A stretch of 64,000 bases of DNA from positions 4,464,001 through 4,528,000 of the forward strand of contig NZ_JAPEPZ010000001.1 of NCBI RefSeq assembly GCF_026339875.1, in the 5' to 3' direction. Under the pieces are notes generated by a model. That model made no database searches. It saw nothing but the letters and a program-made list of their open reading frames with translations, and had not been told where the DNA came from. A program made the translations under genes and the position numbers. Below are positions 1 to 8,851 of the stretch, piece by piece; within the stretch, counting starts at the first letter, position 1, and every line of letters begins with the position of its first letter. Source of the DNA: Streptomyces sp. NBC_01571 (lineage in GTDB: Bacteria; Actinomycetota; Actinomycetes; Streptomycetales; Streptomycetaceae).

Positions 1-174
1 GAGCGCATCGACGCGTGACGGGCGTGGATCCCGGTGGTCGCCGTGCATCGCTTCGCAATCCGGAGCGGACTCCCCGTGGGCGTGGGGTGGACGGGTCGGA
101 CCTCGCCGGTGCCGGCCGCCCCCCACCGGGCGCGCCACGTTCCAGCAGCGCGTCCCGACCAGCAAGGAACGACC
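1..174. other. Upstream region of the peptide transporter
   Basis: No gene is supported here. An open frame runs through from the left edge in frame with the transporter, but its translation is basic, Pro/Arg-rich and unlike the family. A purine-rich ribosome site (AAGGA, 164-168) lies just before the ATG at 175, so this stretch is read as leader and promoter DNA. Confidence 0.5.
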
Positions 175-1671
175 ATGGCGTCCAGCCTGACGAAGGACTC
201 GGTCACACCGGGCACCCCCGGTTCCGAGAAGACCTTCTTCGGCCACCCCCGCGGACTGGCCACTCTCTTCATGACCGAGATGTGGGAGCGTTTCTCCTAC
301 TACGGCATGAAGGCTCTGCTCCCGCTGTACCTGGTGGCACCGGGCGGCCTGCACATGAGCGCGGCCACCGCGACCGCGATCTACTCCGTGTACCTGTCCC
401 TGGTGTACCTCCTCGCCCTGCCGGGCGGCTGGTTCGCCGACCGTGTCCTCGGCCCCCGCAAGACGGTCGCCGTCGCGGGCCTGATCATCATGCTGGGCCA
501 CCTCACGCTGGCCCTGCCGACCTCCGGGACCTTCTTCGCGGGCCTCGGCCTCGTGGCCATCGGTTCCGGTCTGCTCAAGGCCAACATCTCCACGATGGTC
601 GGCCACCTCTACAACGGCCCGGACGACCCGCGCCGCGACGGTGGCTTCACGCTCTTCTACATCGGCATCAACCTGGGCGCCTTCATCGCGCCGCTGGTCA
701 TCGGCACCGTCGGCGAGAACGTGAACTGGCACCTGGGCTTCGCGATCGCCGCGCTGGGCATGGCCCTGGGCCTGGCCCAGTACCTACTCGGCGGCCGTCA
801 CCTGAACCCCCGCTCGCAGGAGGTCCCCACGCCCCTGTCGGCCGAGGAGAAGGCCGCGACGCTGCGCAAGTCGGCGTTCTGGGCGGCCGTCGCCGTCGTC
901 TTCTACGCGATCGTCGGCTTCTCCGGCCACTACACGCTGAACTGGCTGCTGGTCCCGATCACGGTCGCCGGTCTGGTCATCCCGGTCATGGTCATCGGCC
1001 GTATCAGGCGGGACAAGAGCCTGAACCGCGCCGAGCAGTCGAAGATGTCCGCGTACATCTGGTTCTTCGTCGCCGCGGCCGTCTTCTGGATGATCTACGA
1101 CCAGGGCGGCTCGACCATGTCGATCTTCGCCGACTCGTCCGCCAAGAACACCATCTTCGGCTGGGACTTCCCGGTCTCCTGGTACCAGTCGGTCAACCCC
1201 GTCATGATCATGGCGCTGGCCCCGGTCTTCGCCTGGGCGTGGCTGGCGCTGAACAAGCGCGGCAAGGAGCCGAGCACGGCCACGAAGTTCGCCTCCGGTC
1301 TGATCCTGGTCGGTGCGTCGTTCTTCCTCTTCCTGGCCCCGCTGACGATCGCCGAGGGCGGTCACAAGGCGGCCGCGATGTGGCTGGTGGCGATCTACTT
1401 CGTGCAGACCGTCGGCGAGCTGACGCTCTCTCCGGTGGGTCTGTCGGTCACGACGAAGATGGCTCCCGCGAAGTACGCCTCCCAGATGATGGGTGTCTGG
1501 TTCCTGGCGGTCACCGCCGGTGACGCCACGACCGGCCTCCTCTCCATCGCCGAGGTCGACCTCAACAAGACGGGCATCGTCGCCCTCGAGGCCACGCTCG
1601 CCGTGGTCGCCGGTGTGGCGGTCTGGATGTACCGCAAGAGGGTCAAGCAGCTGATGGGCGACGTCAACTGA
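175..1671 (+). CDS. Proton-dependent oligopeptide transporter (POT/PTR family)
   Basis: A 498-residue integral membrane protein of the POT branch of the major facilitator superfamily, which imports di- and tripeptides with protons. The family signature ExxERFxYYG is at residues 35-44 (E35, E38, R39, F40) in the first membrane helix, followed by about a dozen hydrophobic segments; length is normal for the family. ATG 175 is chosen because AAGGA sits seven bases upstream and translation upstream of it is not family-like. It is monocistronic, facing the surface-protein operon across a strong hairpin. Substrate range cannot be read from sequence. Confidence 0.93.
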   Translation: MASSLTKDSVTPGTPGSEKTFFGHPRGLATLFMTEMWERFSYYGMKALLPLYLVAPGGLHMSAATATAIYSVYLSLVYLLALPGGWFADRVLGPRKTVAVAGLIIMLGHLTLALPTSGTFFAGLGLVAIGSGLLKANISTMVGHLYNGPDDPRRDGGFTLFYIGINLGAFIAPLVIGTVGENVNWHLGFAIAALGMALGLAQYLLGGRHLNPRSQEVPTPLSAEEKAATLRKSAFWAAVAVVFYAIVGFSGHYTLNWLLVPITVAGLVIPVMVIGRIRRDKSLNRAEQSKMSAYIWFFVAAAVFWMIYDQGGSTMSIFADSSAKNTIFGWDFPVSWYQSVNPVMIMALAPVFAWAWLALNKRGKEPSTATKFASGLILVGASFFLFLAPLTIAEGGHKAAAMWLVAIYFVQTVGELTLSPVGLSVTTKMAPAKYASQMMGVWFLAVTAGDATTGLLSIAEVDLNKTGIVALEATLAVVAGVAVWMYRKRVKQLMGDVN

Positions 1672-1712
1672 CGCACCCCGGCAGGGGCTTCCCCCGAGTC
1701 GACGCCTTGCAC

Positions 1713-1753
1713 CCGGAGGGCCACCGCACCACATCGGCGCGGTGGCCCTCCGG
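1713..1753. terminator. Bidirectional hairpin terminator
   Basis: A perfect 15-bp inverted repeat (1713-1727 with 1739-1753, 11-base loop) between the convergent transporter and LAETG gene. There is no T-run, as is usual in Streptomyces terminators. Confidence 0.75.
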
Positions 1754-1780
1754 CGTTCCCGCCCCCGGCCGCGGGGACGG

Positions 1781-3142
1781 TCAGTGCGGGTGGCGGCGGG
1801 GCAGGAACGTGAAGACCGCTCCGCCGAGCAGGATCACCGTTCCGGCGACCAGCCCCAGCGCCCTGAGCGCGCCGTGGCTGTCGGAGCCCGTCTCCGCGAG
1901 GCCGCCGGACGTCGACGTGCCTCCGGCCGACGTGCCGCCGGAGGTGGAGGAGGAACCTCCGCCGCCGGACGCCCCGCCCTCCTGACGCGTGGTGTCCAGG
2001 GTCAGGGAGACCTGTGACGTCGCCGGGGTGCAGGTCGTCGTGGTGCCGAGGGCCGTCACCGTCAGTACACCGGGCGCCAGGGTGGACTCGCCGCTCGCGC
2101 CGGGCTTGTACGTACCCGTGAGGTCGGGCACCTCGATCGGGTCGCCGGACTTGATCGGCTGGGCGTTGGCGGGCCCCTCGACGTGGACCGTGCCCTTGTC
2201 CGCACCGCCCAGGACCACCTCCATCGACGGCTTGACCGAGTTCGCCGGGATGTCGGCCGGGCTGTCCATCACGGACTTCTTGAACTTGACCGTGAGAGCG
2301 AAGTTCTCGCCGCTCTTCCGGGCGTCGATCTGCACGGGAGAGGTGGCGTTCTTGTCCCCGATCGGCGTCTTGCACGCGTAGGCGACGGAGACCTCCTTGC
2401 CGGTGAAGTCCGTCTGTCCCCCGCTGTCGCTCGGGCTCGCCGACGCCGATCCGGTGGGCTGCGTCGACGCCGTGCCGGAGGGGGTGGGCGAGGGCGTCGT
2501 CGTCGGTGTGGGGGTCGGTGTCGTCGAGGACCCCGTCACCTCGATCGTGGCCGCCGGCTTCACCGTCTCGGTCGGTGCGCACTTCGTGTCCGTCGAGAAG
2601 GCGTTGATGCTGTACGCGTCCGGGGTCAGCGTGACCGTGCCGGGCGCCGTCAGTTTCAGGGTGCCCTTCATGTCGGAGAGCACCATGGCCCCGCCCTTGG
2701 GTATGGCCGGGTTCTCACGTGGTCCCTGCATCGCGAGGTCCGCGGTCTGCGCACCGGCCGCCTTGAGGGTGCCGCTCGGCTGGACCGAGTCGGCCGGAAG
2801 GTCGATGAGGTCGGGGTTCTTCGACGCGGCCTGCGTGAACTTCCAGACCACCTCGACCTCGTCGCCCACGCTCGCCGTCGCGGGCGCGGTGATCTGCACC
2901 TCGGTGGTGCCCATGACGGGGTCCAGGCCGGAGGCCGCGGGCGGAACGCACCTGGTCGCGTACGACACCCCGGCCGCCTGTGCCGGGGCCGCCGCCACGC
3001 CCACCAGAAGGCCCGCGCCGGCGAGCATCAGCGCGAATCCGGCCGCGCTCGCTCTCCGGCCGCCCCGGGGGACTGTGCTCCGCCCGTCCGAGGGGGCGCC
3101 TCTCCGCCCTCCCGCCGGCGCAACTCTCCATCGCGTACTCAC
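1781..3142 (-). CDS. Two-domain surface protein with LAETG sorting signal
   Basis: A secreted protein of 453 residues. It has an N-terminal signal peptide ending near AQAA, a first domain with a CVPP start and CAP end, a Ser/Thr/Pro linker, a second domain containing CKTPIGDK and TTTTCTP, a Gly/Ser/Thr-rich stalk, then LAETG, a hydrophobic span and a basic tail (RRHPH). The end is a classic sortase signal of the LAXTG type used by Streptomyces class E sortases. The second domain is clearly homologous to the LPQTG protein at 5412-6134, and the first looks like a diverged copy. GTG 3142 overlaps the TGA of the upstream gene by four bases (GTGA), implying translational coupling. Its ligand is unknown. 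Confidence 0.85.
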   Translation of the reverse strand: MSTRWRVAPAGGRRGAPSDGRSTVPRGGRRASAAGFALMLAGAGLLVGVAAAPAQAAGVSYATRCVPPAASGLDPVMGTTEVQITAPATASVGDEVEVVWKFTQAASKNPDLIDLPADSVQPSGTLKAAGAQTADLAMQGPRENPAIPKGGAMVLSDMKGTLKLTAPGTVTLTPDAYSINAFSTDTKCAPTETVKPAATIEVTGSSTTPTPTPTTTPSPTPSGTASTQPTGSASASPSDSGGQTDFTGKEVSVAYACKTPIGDKNATSPVQIDARKSGENFALTVKFKKSVMDSPADIPANSVKPSMEVVLGGADKGTVHVEGPANAQPIKSGDPIEVPDLTGTYKPGASGESTLAPGVLTVTALGTTTTCTPATSQVSLTLDTTRQEGGASGGGGSSSTSGGTSAGGTSTSGGLAETGSDSHGALRALGLVAGTVILLGGAVFTFLPRRHPH

Positions 3143-4404
3143 GTGTTCCCCTTCGTCGTCGGACTGTTCTCTTGCGGTGCGGAGAGCTGACCGTTCGCGG
3201 CGCCACCGGGATCGCTGTCCGGTGTGAACCACGGCAGGGTCGGGGTCGTAGCGGTCCTCGGGGCGCGGTTCCGCGCCGCGGCGGACCGCGTCGCCTCCGG
3301 CGCGGAACCCGGCGCGGGGGGTGCGGACGGCGAGGCGGGGGAACCGCCCGGCCACGGCAGCCGGAGGGTGATGTCCGGCAGCCGCAAGACCCGGTGACGG
3401 CTCGCGCGGCGCGCCGACCTGCGGGGCCGCACCCGGTCCACCACGGCCATCCCGATCCGGAACACCGCCGCCGGGACGACCACGGCCAGCAGGATCCAGA
3501 AGAGCGTCACCCCCCAGGGGCGGCCGACGCCCCACGGCTGTTCGGCGAGGACCTTCCCGTCGTACTTCAAGGAGACCGTGTAGTCGCCGTGCGCTCCGGC
3601 CGCGAGCTCCACCGGGAGGGTGATCCGCGCCTTCCTGCCGGGCGCGACCGTGCCGCGCCACTGCTGTTCCTCCCACTGCGGCGCGAACACCCCGTGCGAG
3701 GTGCCGACCTGGAAGACGGGGTCCTGGACGGAGGCGGTGCCGACGTTGCCGACGGTGAAGACGAGGTCCCGGGCGGGCGGCGCGCCGAACCAGGTCAGCA
3801 GTCCGCCGGAGCCGTCCAGCCGGGTGTCGGTGAGCACCGCCAGGCGGCCGGCGCCCGACTCCCTGGGCAGCGGTTCGACCGAGTGCCCCGCGACCATGAA
3901 GACGGCGTCCGCCGCCGCCTGTCGGCCCGTGACCGTGGCGACGTGCACGACGCACGGGCAGGGCTTGGGCGGCTCGGTGACCGGCAGTCTCTTCTCGAAG
4001 GTCCCCCGCGCGTCGGTGGTGACGGCCCGGCCGCCCGCGTTGGCACAGGAGTTGGTGCCGCCGATCACGCCGCGGGACGGCACGGACTGCCCGCAGATCA
4101 GCATCATCAGCAGCGTCCTCGGCCGCCATCCGCTGCCGGTCACGGTGACCGAACCACCCGTCCCCGCCTCGGAGGTGGACAGTCTCACCCCCGGTCTCCC
4201 CGCGTCGGACGCTACGGACACGGCCGACACGTCCGACACGTCCGACCCGGCGGGCCCAGTTGATCCGGCGGACGCGACGGCTCCCTCGGACGCGACGGAC
4301 ACGGCGGCCGTCCCCGTCACCGGGACCACGAGCAGCGCGACCGCCGCCGCCCGCAGCGCCGCCGCCCACACCGCAGCGCGCGTCCTGCCACCGACGAAGC
4401 TCAC
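3139..4404 (-). CDS. Membrane-anchored extracellular protein, neocarzinostatin-like N-domain
   Basis: 421 residues from GTG 4404, which overlaps the upstream stop as GTGA. A signal sequence (about residues 8-35) is followed by a Cys-containing segment with VTVTGSGWRP, LICGQ, NSCANAGG and PCPCVVHVA. The spacing resembles the neocarzinostatin-like immunoglobulin fold (resemblance only). A second beta-rich region follows (VGNVGTASV), then a membrane span (WGVTLFWILLAVVVPAAVF) and a Pro/Ala-rich cytoplasmic tail. It sits third of four genes in the surface operon. Similar multi-domain proteins occur in Streptomyces, but I know no assigned function. Confidence 0.75.
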   Translation of the reverse strand: MSFVGGRTRAAVWAAALRAAAVALLVVPVTGTAAVSVASEGAVASAGSTGPAGSDVSDVSAVSVASDAGRPGVRLSTSEAGTGGSVTVTGSGWRPRTLLMMLICGQSVPSRGVIGGTNSCANAGGRAVTTDARGTFEKRLPVTEPPKPCPCVVHVATVTGRQAAADAVFMVAGHSVEPLPRESGAGRLAVLTDTRLDGSGGLLTWFGAPPARDLVFTVGNVGTASVQDPVFQVGTSHGVFAPQWEEQQWRGTVAPGRKARITLPVELAAGAHGDYTVSLKYDGKVLAEQPWGVGRPWGVTLFWILLAVVVPAAVFRIGMAVVDRVRPRRSARRASRHRVLRLPDITLRLPWPGGSPASPSAPPAPGSAPEATRSAAARNRAPRTATTPTLPWFTPDSDPGGAANGQLSAPQENSPTTKGNT

Positions 4405-5378
4405 GACACCGCTCCCGTCCACTCCGCTTCCGTACGCCCGGTTTCCGTACGCGCCGTTTCCGTACGCGCCGGTGCGCACGCCCCGCCGTCCGTCGTACGG
4501 CGCCGTCGCCGCCGTACGACGAGCAGCACGGCGACCGCCGCGAGACCGCATCCGACACCCGCCACCGCGCCCCACGGCACGAACCGCACCGGCGTGGAGG
4601 CGGTGGCGCGCGCCCCTCCCGCCGCCGTCACCGTGAGCCGCACGTCGACCGCGTCCAGCGCCGGCCGGTCGCGCCACGGTTCGGTGAGCGTCACGCGGCG
4701 GCCCGGCAGGAGCTCGACCGGAAGGGCCCTCGGAGGGCGGTCGAGGACCCTGCCGAGGACACCGTCGGCGCGTACCGCGAGCTTCGGGGTGAGCACGGTG
4801 TTACCGCGGTTGACCAGCTCGTACGAGAGGCGTCCGCCGTGCAGGGTGACGTGCTCGACCGTGAGCGCCGACAACGCCGGTCCCCCGACCCGCAGCCGCA
4901 CCCGTACCGCCGAGGAGCGGCCGCCGGCGCTCGCGACGATCGCCCCCGGATGGTCGCCGGGCGTCGCGCCCGGCGGAACGCTCACGCTGAACGGCACGTC
5001 GGCGCGGGTGCGCGCGGGCACCCGCACGGACACCGTGCCGGTCGGCGTCCGGTGTCCCTCCCGTTCCTCGGCGAAGGCGATCCAGGCGCCCGTGTCCGTC
5101 GGCCTCACGGTGGTACGGACGGTGAAGCCGCCGCGCGCGGTGCTGTCGGCGTCCGCGCCGCGCAGCCGGACCGTCAGCGGCCGCGCGCCCGGGTTGAGCA
5201 CGGACACGGTGTCCTGGAGGACCGTGCCGGGCGTCCCCTCCGCGTAGACGTACGGCCGCCCGGTGCCCGTGCCCGCGGACGGCACGACGGACCAGCCGGC
5301 CGCACCCGCGGCGGCCGCGGGCGCGGCCGGCGACAGCAGCACGCCGACGGCACAGCACACAACACGGGCGTAGGGCAT
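4401..5378 (-). CDS. DUF916-like single-pass membrane protein
   Basis: 325 residues with a cleavable signal peptide (to about residue 24), an extracellular beta-sandwich region and a C-terminal membrane span (WGAVAGVGCGLAAVAVLLVV) followed by a run of arginines. Features such as VLNPGARPLTVRL, WIAFAEE, VPPGATPGDHPGAI and LVNRGNTVLTP match the pattern of DUF916/WxL-interacting proteins, which in Firmicutes bind surface WxL proteins and peptidoglycan. ATG 5378 has CAGGAG ahead of it. It is second in the operon, coupled to the next gene by a GTGA overlap. The family assignment is by recognition, not search. Confidence 0.72.
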   Translation of the reverse strand: MPYARVVCCAVGVLLSPAAPAAAAGAAGWSVVPSAGTGTGRPYVYAEGTPGTVLQDTVSVLNPGARPLTVRLRGADADSTARGGFTVRTTVRPTDTGAWIAFAEEREGHRTPTGTVSVRVPARTRADVPFSVSVPPGATPGDHPGAIVASAGGRSSAVRVRLRVGGPALSALTVEHVTLHGGRLSYELVNRGNTVLTPKLAVRADGVLGRVLDRPPRALPVELLPGRRVTLTEPWRDRPALDAVDVRLTVTAAGGARATASTPVRFVPWGAVAGVGCGLAAVAVLLVVRRRRRRTTDGGACAPARTETARTETGRTEAEWTGAVS

Positions 5379-5411
5379 CGGCGGCTCCTGGTCGTCGAAC
5401 GGGTCAACGCG

Positions 5412-6134
5412 TCAGCGGCGTGCCGCCTGATGCCTGCGTGTCAGCCACAGCGTGCCCGCGGCACCCGCGAGCAGTACGGTGCCGCCGAGCGTGCCGAGAG
5501 CGAGCGCCGAGTCGGCGGGGCCGGTCTGCGGGAGCTGCCCGCCGGAGCCGGTCCGGGAACCCGACCCGCCCGCCCCACCGGACCCGCTCGATCCGCCCGA
5601 CCCGGACCCGCCGCCCGCGGCCGTGACGTCGAGGGTCAGCGAGGGCCCCGGGTTGTTGGTGGGCGTGCAGGTGGTCGTCGTGCCGAGCGCCTTGATGGTC
5701 AGCACACCCGCCGTGAAGGTGACCTTGCCGCTCTTGGACGGGGTGTACGTCCCGCTCAGGTCGCTGATCTTGATCGGGGTGTTGGCGGGGATCGCGGCCG
5801 CGTTGGCCGGCCCGCTCACCGCGACCGTGCCACTGTCCGCGCCGCCCACCCTGATGACCGCGCTCGGACTCATCGCGCCCTTGCCCAGCTCGACCGGGCT
5901 GGACGAGACACCCTTCTGCCAGGACATGGTGAGCTTGTAGGCGCTGCCGCTCCTGACGCTCTTGATGTCGATGGGCGACACGGCGCTCTTGTCGCCGATC
6001 GGTGTCTTGCACTGGTAGTTGACGTCCACCACGGCGGCCTGGGCGGCCGGGGCGGCCATCAGCACGGCCGAGCCGGCCACGGCCGCGGCGAGCGCGAGCG
6101 CGGCGTTTCGTTTCTGGTACGTCCGGTTCGGCAC
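5412..6134 (-). CDS. Sortase-anchored surface protein with LPQTG signal
   Basis: 240 residues from GTG 6134, chosen because AGGGG lies six bases upstream and the product then begins directly with a signal peptide; ATG codons at 6173 and 6188 are the alternatives. The mature part has one Cys-bracketed domain (CKTPIGDK to TTTTCTP), a Gly/Ser linker, LPQTG, a hydrophobic segment and a basic tail. The domain is paralogous to the C-terminal half of the LAETG protein at 1781-3142. It is the first gene of the four-gene leftward operon, 33 bases before the DUF916-like gene. Probably displayed on the wall by a sortase encoded elsewhere. Confidence 0.82.
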   Translation of the reverse strand: MPNRTYQKRNAALALAAAVAGSAVLMAAPAAQAAVVDVNYQCKTPIGDKSAVSPIDIKSVRSGSAYKLTMSWQKGVSSSPVELGKGAMSPSAVIRVGGADSGTVAVSGPANAAAIPANTPIKISDLSGTYTPSKSGKVTFTAGVLTIKALGTTTTCTPTNNPGPSLTLDVTAAGGGSGSGGSSGSGGAGGSGSRTGSGGQLPQTGPADSALALGTLGGTVLLAGAAGTLWLTRRHQAARR

Positions 6135-6304
6135 GGCCTGCCCCTCACTCCCGACTGATTCCTGACGGAACATCAGATCGGCCGTCAAGGTACGCCCGGG
6201 GCCTTGTGGAGGGAAGACAAAGCGCGCGCCGGATCTGAGGAGATCCAGCGCGCGTGCGGCACGTACGAAGAAGCGTCATGACCGCGGGTAACTCCTGGTG
6301 GGCG

Positions 6305-6886
6305 TCAGGCAGGTGCCCCGAGTTCCGCCCATACGGTCTTGCCGGCGCCGCCCGGAGCACGGACGACTCCCCAGTCCAGGCACAGCCGCTGCACGATGAA
6401 CATGCCGTGGCCGCCGGGCCGTCCGGCGCGGTGCGGGGTGCGCGGGGCGGGCTGGCCGGTGCCCCGGTCGGAGACCTCGATGCGCAGCACCTTGTTGTCG
6501 CAGCTGAGCCGGAGCTCCTCCGGACCCTCGGCATGCAGACAGGCATTGGTGACCAGCTCGGAGACGACCAGCAGGACGTCCTCGGCGGCGGCTCGCCGGT
6601 CGGCGCCCGCGGCGGGCAGCCAGCCCCACGCGTGCAGCGCCTGACGGGCGAAGTCGCGGGCGAGCGGCACTACGGCGCTCTCACCCTCGAAACTCAGCCT
6701 GCGGGCCGAACGGGCGACGGACGGAACGCCCGCGTCGCCCGCGGACACCGCGACGGACACGCCGTCGGCGGTCGGGGCCACCGGGTGCCCGGACACGCTC
6801 ACGCCGTCTCCCGACGCCCCGGAAGCGCCGCCGTCGCCCGACTCAGGGCCGCGGTCGCCCGGCGAGTAGGGCCGGGTGGTGCTCAT
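6305..6886 (-). CDS. Anti-sigma factor histidine-kinase-like ATPase (RsbW/SpoIIAB type)
   Basis: 193 residues. A disordered Ser/Gly-rich N-terminus (1-75) precedes an HATPase domain with the N-box (VLLVVSELVTNACLH), G1 box (VSDRGTGQP) and G2 box (GRPGGHGMFIV). This is the compact Streptomyces anti-sigma kinase fold. Beside it lie a STAS antagonist and a SigB/F-type sigma factor, so the natural reading is that it holds that sigma factor inactive and phosphorylates the STAS protein. From memory this corresponds to the SigI partner-switch locus of S. coelicolor. A gap of 306 bases separates it from the STAS gene. Confidence 0.85.
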   Translation of the reverse strand: MSTTRPYSPGDRGPESGDGGASGASGDGVSVSGHPVAPTADGVSVAVSAGDAGVPSVARSARRLSFEGESAVVPLARDFARQALHAWGWLPAAGADRRAAAEDVLLVVSELVTNACLHAEGPEELRLSCDNKVLRIEVSDRGTGQPAPRTPHRAGRPGGHGMFIVQRLCLDWGVVRAPGGAGKTVWAELGAPA

Positions 6887-7192
6887 CAGCGCTTCACCTC
6901 ACCGATTCACCAGTATCACGATTCAAGACTCAGTACTCAGCATGTGGTACGCACACCAGGGGCTTCCGCACTCAGGACATCAGGACACTTCCGTGCCCAG
7001 AACGCTCGGGACGAATATCTACAGTGCTTCTCTACGACGTTCCCACCGATTCTCGCCGACATAGTCAGGATGTCTCCTGCCCGACTGTCGCGCCGGAACA
7101 CCCCCCTGCCCGACCGGGAATGTGTGACAGACGTGACGCAGCGGCCGCGCGGGCCCACCAGGACGCGGCAGAGCGGCGTCCGAGCGCCCCGC
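6887..7192. other. Gap between anti-sigma and STAS genes
   Basis: 306 bases with no supportable gene. The half next to 6886 is richer in A+T than the surroundings and could hold a promoter for the anti-sigma gene, implying it is not simply co-transcribed with the STAS gene. I could not assign -10/-35 elements. Confidence 0.4.
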
Positions 7193-7561
7193 CTAGTCGG
7201 CCAGCGCCGCATCGAGCGTCTCGTGAACGGTGAAGACGGCCTCCGCCCCGGTGATCTCGAAGACCCGCGCCACCACCGGCAGCATCCCCGCCAGGTGGAC
7301 GCCACCGCCCGCGGCCTCGGCCTTGAGCCGGGCACCGAGCAGCACGTTGAGCCCTGTGGAGTCGCAGAACTCCAGCCGTGAACAGTCCACGACGAGCCGG
7401 GCGTACCCCTTTTCGAGGCAGGCCTCGAGTGGCTCACGCAACAATTCGGCCGTGTGGTGATCCAACTCACCCGCGGGGGTCACGACGGCGCTAGAGCCCT
7501 CTTCCCGCACTTCGACCAGAAGCCGGCCCGACTGTGCGCTGCCGACCGTCCCGCGGTCCAT
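7193..7561 (-). CDS. STAS-domain anti-sigma factor antagonist
   Basis: 122 residues forming a single STAS domain. The phosphorylation motif is CDSTGLNVL, with the serine that a partner kinase would modify. ATG 7561 is preferred because it starts just before the domain and has a GGGAGAG ribosome site. Upstream codons in the frame give an unrelated extension. Function by family: unphosphorylated protein binds the anti-sigma kinase and frees the sigma factor. It is divergent from the sigma gene at 7810 and lies downstream-to-upstream of the kinase gene at 6305. Confidence 0.88.
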   Translation of the reverse strand: MDRGTVGSAQSGRLLVEVREEGSSAVVTPAGELDHHTAELLREPLEACLEKGYARLVVDCSRLEFCDSTGLNVLLGARLKAEAAGGGVHLAGMLPVVARVFEITGAEAVFTVHETLDAALAD

Positions 7562-7809
7562 GCCGTCTCTCTCCCGAGCGTCGTGAGTGCTGATTACGCA
7601 CTCGAACACTACGCCTTCCTTACGATCCCCGACACCCGAACAACCCCCAGGAAACGGACATTTAGCAATGAAATGCACTTGCGAGGGATACGCGAAAGCG
7701 GGTAGGGCTAGTAGAGACAGCTATTCGACACGGCCGGCTACGGAGGCGCCGCACACCGCAGTGCACGTATTGGCATCGGCGGCCATATGCCGAGAACGAT
7801 GGAGGACAC

Positions 7810-8718
7810 ATGTCACCCCGGCTCGACGCATCGCAGACCCAGAGGGCGACGTCGGCACCCTCTCCGGAGCACCCGGACCACGATCCCGCCGACCACGGCG
7901 CGGAGCTCGCCGGTCTGGAAGGGCTCCCGGAGATCCCCCCGTACGACGAGGTGGGGGCGGTGGACGCGCGAGCGCTGTCCAAGACGCTCTTCGAGCGCCT
8001 GGAGTCCCTCGAAGAGGGCACCCGCGACTACTCGTACGTCCGCAACACGCTCGTCGAACTCAACCTCGCGCTGGTGAAGTTCGCCGCCTCCCGCTTCCGC
8101 TCCCGCAGCGAGCCGATGGAGGACATCATCCAGGTCGGCACGATCGGTCTGATCAAGGCGATCGACCGCTTCGAGCTGAGCCGCGGCGTCGAATTCCCCA
8201 CCTTCGCCATGCCGACCATCATCGGCGAGATCAAGCGCTTCTTCCGCGACACCTCCTGGTCCGTGCGGGTGCCGCGCAGACTGCAGGAACTCCGGCTCGA
8301 CCTGGCCAAGGCGGGCGACGAACTCGCCCAGCGGCTCGACCGGTCACCCACCGTGGCCGAGCTCGCGGAGCGCCTGGGCATCACCAACGACGAGGTCGTC
8401 GAGGGCATGGCCGCCTCGAACGCCTACACGGCCAGCTCGCTGGACGCCCAGCCCGAGGAGGACGACTCCGAGGGCGCGCTCGCGGACCGGATCGGCTACG
8501 AGGACCACGGGCTCGAAGGCATCGAGTACGTGGAGTCCCTCAAGCCCCTGATCGCCGGTCTCCCGCCGCGCGACCGGCAGATCCTGTCGCTGCGCTTCGT
8601 CGCCAACATGACCCAGTCCGAGATCGGTGACGAACTCGGCATCTCGCAGATGCACGTGTCGCGGCTCCTGTCGCGCACGCTGGTGCGGCTCCGCAGGGGC
8701 CTGACGGTCGAGGAGTGA
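7810..8718 (+). CDS. RNA polymerase sigma factor, SigB/SigF/SigG family
   Basis: 302 residues. A variable acidic N-terminus (1-55) is followed by region 2 (DIIQVGTIGLIKAIDRF, FPTFAMPTIIGEI), region 3 (VPRRLQELR, PTVAELAERLGI) and region 4 (LPPRDRQILSLRF, SEIGDELGISQMHVSRLLSR). Region 1.1 is absent, as in stress and sporulation sigma factors. Its regulators are encoded divergently at 6305 and 7193. By remembered synteny it may be the SigI orthologue of S. coelicolor, but the sequence alone does not separate SigI from its many paralogues, so no symbol is given. Confidence 0.92.
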   Translation: MSPRLDASQTQRATSAPSPEHPDHDPADHGAELAGLEGLPEIPPYDEVGAVDARALSKTLFERLESLEEGTRDYSYVRNTLVELNLALVKFAASRFRSRSEPMEDIIQVGTIGLIKAIDRFELSRGVEFPTFAMPTIIGEIKRFFRDTSWSVRVPRRLQELRLDLAKAGDELAQRLDRSPTVAELAERLGITNDEVVEGMAASNAYTASSLDAQPEEDDSEGALADRIGYEDHGLEGIEYVESLKPLIAGLPPRDRQILSLRFVANMTQSEIGDELGISQMHVSRLLSRTLVRLRRGLTVEE

Positions 8719-8734
8719 CGGGGCCTCATCCCCA

Positions 8735-8798
8735 CAAGCGGTCCCGGAACTCCCCCACGCACTCCTGGTACCCCCGCAAGCGGTCCCGGAACTCCCCC
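8735..8798 (+). repeat. Two-copy 22-bp direct repeat
   Basis: The 22-base unit at 8735-8756 (starting CAAGCGGTCCC) recurs exactly at 8777-8798, period 42. It lies directly after the sigma gene and before its terminator. Part of the 305-base gap 8719-9023, which otherwise holds only the terminator and the leader of the next gene. Confidence 0.7.
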
Positions 8799-8813
8799 GC
8801 GTGGTCCCGGTGG

Positions 8814-8851
8814 AAAGCGGTCCGGCCCTGACGGTGCCGGACCGCTTCTTT
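8814..8851 (+). terminator. Terminator of the sigma factor gene
   Basis: Twelve-bp stem (8815-8826 with 8836-8847), 9-base loop, followed by CTTT. Good intrinsic terminator shape for the rightward sigma gene. Confidence 0.8.

Noticed and set aside
1395..2582. Long open frames on the strand opposite real genes, some over 900 codons long
   Set aside because: High GC content leaves stop codons scarce on all frames. These translations are Arg/Pro/Gly-rich without family motifs, while the overlapping frames encode recognisable proteins with normal third-position bias.
7562..7809. GGGAT/GGGTA-like elements before the sigma gene as a self-regulated SigB-type promoter
   Set aside because: GGGATAC and GGGTAGG occur, but no matching -35 (GTTT-like) was found at suitable spacing, so I do not list a promoter.
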